Origin: Buttiauxella agrestis ATCC 33320
GTDB lineage: Bacteria > Pseudomonadota > Gammaproteobacteria > Enterobacterales > Enterobacteriaceae
Direction of reading: 5' to 3'
DNA: 64,000 nt
Assembly (NCBI GenBank): GCA_024169445.1
Contig: JALKFA010000001.1
Location: 1,612,001-1,676,000 of the forward strand
Position 1 is the first letter of the stretch. Every line of letters starts with the position of its first letter. The notes beneath the pieces are model-generated. The model did not search any database, was not told the DNA's origin, and was given only the letters and a program-made list of their open reading frames with translations. A program made the translations under genes and the position numbers. Shown here piece after piece: positions 58,230 through 64,000 of this stretch.

Positions 58230-59741
58230 CTATGAAGGCAAGGTGATCCACACCGTTTTGGTTTCCATCAGGTGGTCAAGCTGCTCAGGGCCCAGATCTT
58301 TACCAAAACCAGAATCTTTGAAACCACCGAATGGCAGTGCCGGGTCGATGGTGCTGTGCGCATTGACATACACCGAGCCGGCATGTAGCTGGGGAATTAG
58401 CGTGTGTACGCGGGCCAGGTCGTTTGAATAAATAGCGGCAGCCAGGCCAAACGGTGAATCGTTGGCGAGCTCAATTGCCTCTTCGACTGTATCGAACGGG
58501 GCGGTCACTAGCACCGGGCCGAAGATCTCTTCCTGTACGATACGCATATCGTTGCGGCAGTGAGCAAAGATGGTTGGCTCAACGAAGAAACCCTCTTCTT
58601 GCTGAGGACGACCACCGTAGTAAAGTGTCGCACCTTCGCGCACGCCAGCATCAATGTAAGACAGTACCGAGTCCTTCTGCCTGGCCGATACTAGTGGGCT
58701 GATGAAACACTCCCGATCCAGACCTGGCGCAATCTTCAGTGTCGAGGTGTAGTCGGCAAGTGCCGTCAAAAAGCGATCGTAGATACTGCGGTGAATATAG
58801 GCTCGGGTACCGGCATCGCACACTTGGCCAGAGTTAAAGAACACACCGTTGGCGACCGCCTGAGCTGCGGCGGGGATATCGGCATCTTCTAGTACCAGAA
58901 CGGGAGATTTGCCTCCCAATTCAAGGGTGACACGCTTGATGTTCTCGACGGCGGTATGCCCGACTTCACGACCAACAGGGGTGGAGCCGGTAAAGGTTAC
59001 CTTGTCGATCCCCGGGTGGCTGGCCATGGCTGCGCCAATCACATGGCCATGCCCGGTGATGATATTGATAACGCCGTCAGGAATACCAGCTTCCTGTACT
59101 AATTCAGCAAAGCGCAGCGTCGACAATGATGTTAGTTCAGCGGGTTTAATCACGGCCGTACAGCCTACCGCTAGTGCGGCCGCCAGTTTCCATGCCATGG
59201 TTTGCAGTGGGAAGTTCCACGGCACAATAGCGGCAACGACACCAATCGGTTCTTTGCGGGTATATGCCAGATAATTGCCCGGCAGGGATGGCTCGACAGT
59301 GCGACCATGCAGCTTAGAGGCCCAGCCAGCGAAATAGCGGAAGGTGTCGATGGTGCCCTGGATATCGACGTCACGCGCTTGCGATACCGATTTCCCCATA
59401 TCAATTGATTCGATCTCAGCCAGTTCATCGGCGTTGGCTTCTATCAGGTCGGCCAGGCGGTGCATCAGGCGCTCGCGTTCCAGTGGCTTCAGGCGACGCC
59501 ATTCACCGTGGTCGAACTGGTAGCGGGCCGCAGCTACTGCTCGGTCCAGGTCAGTGGTCGTTGCGAGCGGAATCGACGTCAACTGGCCCTGGGTGGACGG
59601 CTCAGTGACGGCACTGACTTCTCCTTCGCTACCGTCAACCCACTGGCCACCGATAAACATTTTCTGCGGTTTGGCCAAAAAGCGTCGCGTTGCCTCGGAA
59701 ATACCGTATTGGTCGAGATAGTGTTTTACTGTTGCATCCAT
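58230..59741 (-). CDS. NAD(P)-dependent aldehyde dehydrogenase
   Basis: A 503-residue aldehyde dehydrogenase with all family residues: Asn176 (VPWNFP), Lys199 (AVIKPAE), Glu274 (LELGGKSP) and the nucleophile Cys308 (NSGQVCDAG). It resembles the phenylacetaldehyde/gamma-guanidinobutyraldehyde/betaine group; I cannot name the substrate. It starts 24 bases after the ureohydrolase stop, in one probable operon. Together with the GMC enzyme it would carry an alcohol to an acid. Confidence 0.9.
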   Translation of the reverse strand: MDATVKHYLDQYGISEATRRFLAKPQKMFIGGQWVDGSEGEVSAVTEPSTQGQLTSIPLATTTDLDRAVAAARYQFDHGEWRRLKPLERERLMHRLADLIEANADELAEIESIDMGKSVSQARDVDIQGTIDTFRYFAGWASKLHGRTVEPSLPGNYLAYTRKEPIGVVAAIVPWNFPLQTMAWKLAAALAVGCTAVIKPAELTSLSTLRFAELVQEAGIPDGVINIITGHGHVIGAAMASHPGIDKVTFTGSTPVGREVGHTAVENIKRVTLELGGKSPVLVLEDADIPAAAQAVANGVFFNSGQVCDAGTRAYIHRSIYDRFLTALADYTSTLKIAPGLDRECFISPLVSARQKDSVLSYIDAGVREGATLYYGGRPQQEEGFFVEPTIFAHCRNDMRIVQEEIFGPVLVTAPFDTVEEAIELANDSPFGLAAAIYSNDLARVHTLIPQLHAGSVYVNAHSTIDPALPFGGFKDSGFGKDLGPEQLDHLMETKTVWITLPS

Positions 59742-59765
59742 TTGATCATCCTCTCTTTATAGTTC

Positions 59766-60743
59766 TCAGCGAGACAACGCCTGCTTACGCTCGTAGAAAA
59801 TGAAACCAATGCTGTTCATCAGCAGTTGGGCGGCCAGAATTGAGGTCACACCAGTGGGATCGTAGGCAGGGGCTACTTCGACCAAATCCATCCCGATAAT
59901 GTTTCCACCGCTGCGTTTGGCCAATGCCTGAATGATTTCCAGGACCTCGTAGTACTGGAATCCGCCGTGGCTCGGCGTACCGGTACCTGGTGCAATAGAG
60001 GGGTCGAAACCGTCGATATCGATAGTGAGATAGTAGTTACAACCCTCAGGTATTTGCGCTAGTACAGCCTCAGTGCCTAAACGGCGCACGTCACGCACTG
60101 ACAGGATGTTCGAACCTGCTGCGCGGGCTGCGTCGTAGTCGCTGCGGTTGGATGAGGAGACATTCCTGATGCCAAGCTGTGTCATGCCGACGATATGGTC
60201 CATTTCTGATGCACGGCGTAGTGGGCTGCCATGGCCATAGCGCACGCCGTGACGTTCGTCGACAAAGTCGAGGTGGGCGTCAAAGTGAACGATGTGAATC
60301 GGTCCTCGTCCTGCATATGCCTTGATGACAGGTGCGTGAATCGAATGGTCACCCCCCAGCACCACCGGCATGGCGCCGGAGGCAAGAATTTTTCGTACTG
60401 CAAGCTCGATGTTTGCGTTACTACTGACCATGTCGGTATGCACGATGTCAGCATCACCCACATCGACCATGCGTACCTGATCTTGTGTCAGGTAGAGCGC
60501 ATCATCTTCATGGTCATAAGCACCGGCATGACCAAATGAAAACAAAGTAGATGCCTCGCGAATACCGCGTGGCCCAAAACGGGATCCTGCGCGCCATTGG
60601 GTCCCCATATCATTTGGGGCTCCAAGAATCGCCACGTCGGCATCAATCTCTTCCCAGTTAAGGCATACCGGCGATTTGGCAAAAGTACAATGCCCGACAA
60701 ACGGTAAGTTTAATCGTCCAGTCTCATAGTTATTGTTCCCCAT
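59766..60743 (-). CDS. Ureohydrolase (agmatinase/guanidinobutyrase family)
   Basis: A 325-residue arginase-superfamily enzyme that should release urea from a guanidino compound. Binuclear metal ligands are all visible: His133 (GGDHS), Asp155, His157, Asp159 (HFDAHLDF) and Asp242, Asp244 (IDIDGFDP). The ATG at 60743 has GGGGAGAG upstream and gives the usual length; the in-frame start at 60821 adds an unmatched tail. Substrate could be guanidinobutyrate, guanidinopropionate, agmatine or guanidine. It is first in the minus-strand cluster and divergent from the LysR gene. Confidence 0.9.
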   Translation of the reverse strand: MGNNNYETGRLNLPFVGHCTFAKSPVCLNWEEIDADVAILGAPNDMGTQWRAGSRFGPRGIREASTLFSFGHAGAYDHEDDALYLTQDQVRMVDVGDADIVHTDMVSSNANIELAVRKILASGAMPVVLGGDHSIHAPVIKAYAGRGPIHIVHFDAHLDFVDERHGVRYGHGSPLRRASEMDHIVGMTQLGIRNVSSSNRSDYDAARAAGSNILSVRDVRRLGTEAVLAQIPEGCNYYLTIDIDGFDPSIAPGTGTPSHGGFQYYEVLEIIQALAKRSGGNIIGMDLVEVAPAYDPTGVTSILAAQLLMNSIGFIFYERKQALSR

Positions 60744-60895
60744 TTTCTCTCCCCATCTGTGGATTTTCTGATGAACGGCAGGCACTTGTTTATTTGCCTT
60801 AACAATGACTATGGTCAACAATTTGCAGTATAAAAATAGAAAACATCAGATGTTCATATCGGCATTTCCGAAGCAATGCGTAAGAGGAAAGAGAA

Positions 60896-61807
60896 GTGAA
60901 TCAACTGCACAATATTGACCTAAAGCTACTGAGAATTTTCATGACAATTGTGAAATGCAATGGCTTTTCGGCCGCTCAGGCAGCCCTGAATGTCAGTCAG
61001 TCCACTATTAGTGAACAGATGACCAGCCTTGAGACACGGCTCGGTGTCAAATTGTGTGAACGGGGACGAAGTGGCTTTCGGCTTACTGAACATGGCGCGG
61101 CGACTTACGAGGCAGCACAACGCTTGTTATTGGCAGTAGACACCTTTTGTATGGATACCTCAGCGCTCAAGCGGCATATATCGGGCAGACTCTATCTGGG
61201 CATCATCGACAATACCGTTACCGATAGTGGCAGCGTTCTGTCACGCACTTTGCGACAGTTCGTCTCGCTTGGGCATGATGTGCAACTGGATATCTACATT
61301 GGTACACCAGCCGAGTTGGAGGAACGCGTATTGGATGGACGACTGCACGTCGCCATAGGACATTTTCCATTCGAGGTGGCGGGGTTGGCCTATACGCAGG
61401 TATACGATGAGGAGGATCGCTTGTACTGCAGTTGCTACCATCCGCTTTTCAATAACCAGGCAGAGGGTGATGGCCTGATTGCAGCGGTCCGTGATAGTCA
61501 AATTGTGGCGCGTGGCTTCCTGCAACAACGCGATCTGCAATTGCTCAAATCAGGTAGTGCAGCGGCGACTGTAGACAATGTTGAGGCGCAGGCCATTCTC
61601 ATTTTGACCGGGGCTTACATCGGATTCCTTCCTATACATTACGCCCGCCAATGGGTTGATTCCGGTCATATGCGCCAGATTGTGCCGCAGCAATTTGGCT
61701 CTAAATGGCCGTTTTCTTCTGTCACAAAACGTACAGCAACACAACCGACGATTCTTCGTGTATTTATGGAATCGTTGATGAGTAATTGTAATCCCACTTT
61801 AGCCTGA
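60896..61807 (+). CDS. LysR-type regulator of the catabolic cluster
   Basis: A 303-residue LysR regulator. The helix-turn-helix lies in LKLLRIFMTIVKCNGFSAAQAALNVSQSTISEQMTSLETRLGVKLCERGRSGFRLTEHG (about residues 8-66). The effector domain carries GRLYLGIIDNTV and LEERVLDGRLHVAIGH. It starts at GTG 60896 behind AAGAGGAAAGAG. Divergent position (152 bases between starts) suggests it activates the ureohydrolase operon with the substrate as inducer. Confidence 0.9.
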   Translation: MNQLHNIDLKLLRIFMTIVKCNGFSAAQAALNVSQSTISEQMTSLETRLGVKLCERGRSGFRLTEHGAATYEAAQRLLLAVDTFCMDTSALKRHISGRLYLGIIDNTVTDSGSVLSRTLRQFVSLGHDVQLDIYIGTPAELEERVLDGRLHVAIGHFPFEVAGLAYTQVYDEEDRLYCSCYHPLFNNQAEGDGLIAAVRDSQIVARGFLQQRDLQLLKSGSAAATVDNVEAQAILILTGAYIGFLPIHYARQWVDSGHMRQIVPQQFGSKWPFSSVTKRTATQPTILRVFMESLMSNCNPTLA

Positions 61808-61923
61808 CAATGCTTTGTTGATTGGGTTGGTTTTGTTGAGAGTTATGTACAGAGACTATCAGCGGTCATCGGTTGTCGTACCTTAATAGCAAAGATTCGA
61901 ATATCTGTTGATATGTAGCAAAC

Positions 61924-61963
61924 AAAAAGGACCTGGATAATTTCTTATCCAGGTCCTTTTTTT
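61924..61963. terminator. Bidirectional terminator between LysR gene and tRNA-Ile2
   Basis: AAAAAGGACCTGGATAA / TTATCCAGGTCCTTTTT forms a 17-bp stem with T-runs on both strands. It should stop the tRNA transcript and LysR readthrough. Confidence 0.93.
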
Positions 61964-61966
61964 ATT

Positions 61967-62043
61967 TGGTGGCCCCTACTGGACTTGAACCAGTGACCAA
62001 GCGATTATGAGTCGCCTGCTCTAACCAACTGAGCTAAGGGGCC
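61967..62043 (-). tRNA. ileX: tRNA-Ile2 (anticodon CAU, lysidine-type)
   Basis: A 77-nt tRNA on the minus strand: GGCCCCTTAGCTCAG at the 5' end, anticodon loop CTCATAA (CAU), T-arm TGGTTCAAGTCCAGT, encoded ACCA. It matches E. coli ileX, which also lies near rpoD. Despite the CAU anticodon it should read AUA after lysidine modification by TilS. Confidence 0.9.
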
Positions 62044-62183
62044 GTGGCGCAGGATTATAATGTAACTCTGGGCTGCAATCCAGTGATTGCGTGACATCTG
62101 CCGATTTTATAATCAAAGCCTAATCAAACTCTTATATTTCCCGCTTCTGATATTTTGCTCAGCTATTGTTAGCGGGCAGAAAT

Positions 62184-62209
62184 AAAAAAGCCCTCGCGAT
62201 GGAGGGCTC
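62184..62209 (-). terminator. rpoD terminator
   Basis: On the minus strand AGCCCTC / GAGGGCT closes a hairpin followed by TTTTTTATTT, 20 bases past the rpoD stop. Confidence 0.92.
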
Positions 62210-62227
62210 TTGAGAAGGGCGATGTGA

Positions 62228-64000
62228 TTAGTCGTCCAGGAAGCTACGCAGTACTTCAGAGCGGCTTGGGTGACGCAGTTTGCGCAGTGCCTTCGCTTCG
62301 ATCTGACGGATACGTTCGCGGGTAACGTCGAACTGTTTGCCCACTTCTTCCAGCGTGTGGTCGGTATTCATGTCGATACCGAAACGCATACGCAGAACTT
62401 TCGCTTCACGCGCTGTCAGGCCCGCCAGAACGTCGTGAGTTGCGTTACGCAGGCTTTCAGACGTTGCAGAGTCCAGTGGCAGCTCGAGGGTGGTATCCTC
62501 GATGAAATCACCCAGATGCGAATCTTCATCGTCGCCGATTGGCGTTTCCATGGAGATAGGTTCTTTGGCGATCTTCAGCACTTTACGGATTTTGTCTTCC
62601 GGCATTAACATGCGTTCAGCCAGTTCTTCCGGCGTTGGCTCACGACCCATCTCTTGCAGCATCTGGCGCGAAATACGGTTGAGTTTGTTGATAGTCTCAA
62701 TCATATGCACCGGAATACGGATGGTACGCGCCTGGTCAGCGATAGAGCGAGTGATAGCCTGGCGAATCCACCATGTGGCGTAAGTCGAGAACTTATAACC
62801 ACGGCGGTATTCAAACTTATCAACCGCTTTCATCAGGCCGATGTTACCTTCCTGAATCAAGTCGAGGAATTGCAGACCACGGTTGGTGTATTTCTTGGCG
62901 ATCGAAATAACCAGACGTAAGTTTGCTTCCACCATCTCTTTCTTCGCACGACGAGCTTTCGCTTCACCGATGGACATACGACGGTTAATGTCTTTAACCT
63001 GCTCGATAGTCAGGCCGGTTTCTTCTTCAATCTGTTGCAGTTTCTGCAAGCTGCGATGAACGTCGTCAGCAACGTCATGCAGTTTTTCAGACCACGGCTT
63101 GTTCATTGCGATAGCGGCTTTGAACCAGGTTTCGCTGGTTTCGTTGCCGGTGAACAGTGTGATGAAGTTTTTCTTCGGCATTTTGCACTGTTCAACACAC
63201 AATCTCATGATCAGACGTTCTTGCGTACGAACGCGGTCCATCATGACACGCATGCTGTTTACCAGGTAATCGAATTGCTTCGGTACCAGGCGGAACTGTT
63301 TGAAGACTTCAGACAATTGCAAGATTTCAGCGGCAGAGTCTGCGTGAGCACGGCCTTTCGCTTTAATCGTGTCGCGAGTTCTTTCGTACTGCGTGCGCAG
63401 TTCGCCAAATTTCTCACGAGCGAGTTCAGGGTCGATGCTGTTGTCATCGTCCGCGTCGTCGTCGTCGTCTTCCTCATCGTCACTGTCACTGTTTTCTTCG
63501 GTGGTCAGTTCAGAGCCAATGTGAGTGGCGGTAGGGGCAAGGTCTTCTTCTGCATTCGGGTCAACAAATCCGGTGATCAAATCAGACAGACGTGCTTCTT
63601 CTGCTTCGACGCGGTCATACTGCTCAAGCAGATAAGTGATCGCTTCCGGGTATTCGGCAACGGAGCACTGCACCTGGTTGATACCGTCTTCGATACGCTT
63701 AGCGATATCGATTTCACCCTCACGGGTTAACAGCTCAACGGTACCCATTTCACGCATGTACATGCGAACCGGGTCAGTAGTACGCCCGATTTCGGATTCA
63801 ACGCTGGACAGAACCTGTGCAGCAGCTTCTTCCGCATCTTCGTCTGTGTTGTTTGAGTTTTCAGCAAGCAACAGGTCATCGGCGTCAGGTGCTTCTTCCA
63901 TCACCTGAATGCCCATGTCATTGATCATTTGGATGATGTCTTCGATCTGATCAGAGTCGACGATATCTTCCGGCAGATGGTCATTGACCTCGGCATAGGT
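62228..64000 (-). CDS. rpoD: RNA polymerase sigma factor RpoD (5' end outside window)
   Basis: Sigma-70, the housekeeping sigma factor. The frame is open to the window edge: 24 more codons precede the Met at 63928 ([21 protein letters not shown]...), so the protein begins outside and 590 residues are visible. Region 1.2 ([22 protein letters not shown]), the acidic non-conserved segment ([21 protein letters not shown]), region 2 ([22 protein letters not shown]), region 3 and region 4 ([25 protein letters not shown]) are intact. It normally ends the rpsU-dnaG-rpoD operon. Confidence 0.99.
   Translation of the reverse strand, partial: TYAEVNDHLPEDIVDSDQIEDIIQMINDMGIQVMEEAPDADDLLLAENSNNTDEDAEEAAAQVLSSVESEIGRTTDPVRMYMREMGTVELLTREGEIDIAKRIEDGINQVQCSVAEYPEAITYLLEQYDRVEAEEARLSDLITGFVDPNAEEDLAPTATHIGSELTTEENSDSDDEEDDDDDADDDNSIDPELAREKFGELRTQYERTRDTIKAKGRAHADSAAEILQLSEVFKQFRLVPKQFDYLVNSMRVMMDRVRTQERLIMRLCVEQCKMPKKNFITLFTGNETSETWFKAAIAMNKPWSEKLHDVADDVHRSLQKLQQIEEETGLTIEQVKDINRRMSIGEAKARRAKKEMVEANLRLVISIAKKYTNRGLQFLDLIQEGNIGLMKAVDKFEYRRGYKFSTYATWWIRQAITRSIADQARTIRIPVHMIETINKLNRISRQMLQEMGREPTPEELAERMLMPEDKIRKVLKIAKEPISMETPIGDDEDSHLGDFIEDTTLELPLDSATSESLRNATHDVLAGLTAREAKVLRMRFGIDMNTDHTLEEVGKQFDVTRERIRQIEAKALRKLRHPSRSEVLRSFLDD

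Noticed and set aside
54853-59741. The GMC oxidoreductase and aldehyde dehydrogenase as betA-betB of glycine betaine synthesis
   Set aside because: No betI or betT is present, and the genes lie with a ureohydrolase, an NCS1 permease and a LysR regulator, so a different substrate is more likely.

Overview
This window is chromosomal DNA from a gamma-proteobacterium of the Enterobacteriaceae. Long runs of genes match the Escherichia coli order around garPLRK-rnpB and yhaO-ygjR. The 16S, 23S and 5S genes, RNase P RNA and sigma-70 also look enterobacterial. The species cannot be fixed by eye. It is not E. coli: the tdc operon normally between rnpB and yhaO is absent, and glgS, tauABCD and nepI lie in a rearranged order near rpoD.

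Layout. (1) 1-3600: end of garP, then garL, garR and garK, for galactarate/glucarate breakdown to glycerate-2-phosphate. rnpB follows with its own promoter and terminator. (2) 4076-5493: an array of 37-bp palindromic repeats and a COG4637-like ATPase gene. (3) 6002-12845: cyuP-cyuA (cysteine uptake and desulfidation), yhaL, yhaK, the LysR regulator yhaJ, a second palindromic array, yhaH, yqjG and yqjF. (4) 13055-15678: yqjC-D-E-K, mzrA and yqjA, all envelope-associated. (5) 16007-21611: the hexuronate regulon exuR, exuT, uxaC and uxaA, with a good CRP site in the divergent exuT/uxaC region. (6) 21699-26120: ygjV, sstT, alx with its Mn2+/pH-responsive leader, and ygjR. (7) 26193-27787: a translationally coupled HNH nuclease and methyltransferase pair.

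(8) 28062-39970: a tRNA-Leu(CAA) carrying a P4-like phage satellite of about 11.8 kb. It has a P4-type integrase, an alpha primase-helicase, DUF5375 and other small early genes, an Icd/Ash-like gene, AlpA/Vis, iterons, Sid, and a delta gene split in two. It also has a recognisable cos sequence and a degraded copy of the tRNA 3' end as the distal att site. Two AT-rich cargo modules stand out. One is an sce7726 (PD-(D/E)xK nuclease-like)/sce7725 pair behind the integrase. The other is an unrecognised soluble protein plus four-helix membrane protein pair between cos and the distal att site, where P4 satellites carry anti-phage genes. This second pair is the best candidate for an undescribed system.

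(9) 40234-41480: an Nlp/Ner-like regulator, two tandem XRE repressor genes each preceded by the same pair of palindromic operators, and a deleted acetyltransferase remnant. (10) 41992-47454: a complete rRNA operon (P1, P2, 16S, tRNA-Glu, 23S, 5S, terminator). (11) 47593-54647: a VOC protein, an intact acetyltransferase related to the remnant, glgS, tauABCD for taurine sulfur use, nepI and a DUF2461 protein. (12) 54853-61807: a catabolic cluster of ureohydrolase, aldehyde dehydrogenase, NCS1 permease and GMC oxidoreductase, with a divergent LysR regulator. It looks built to degrade a guanidino-type or related nitrogen compound. (13) 61967-64000: tRNA-Ile2(CAU) and rpoD, whose 5' end lies outside the window.
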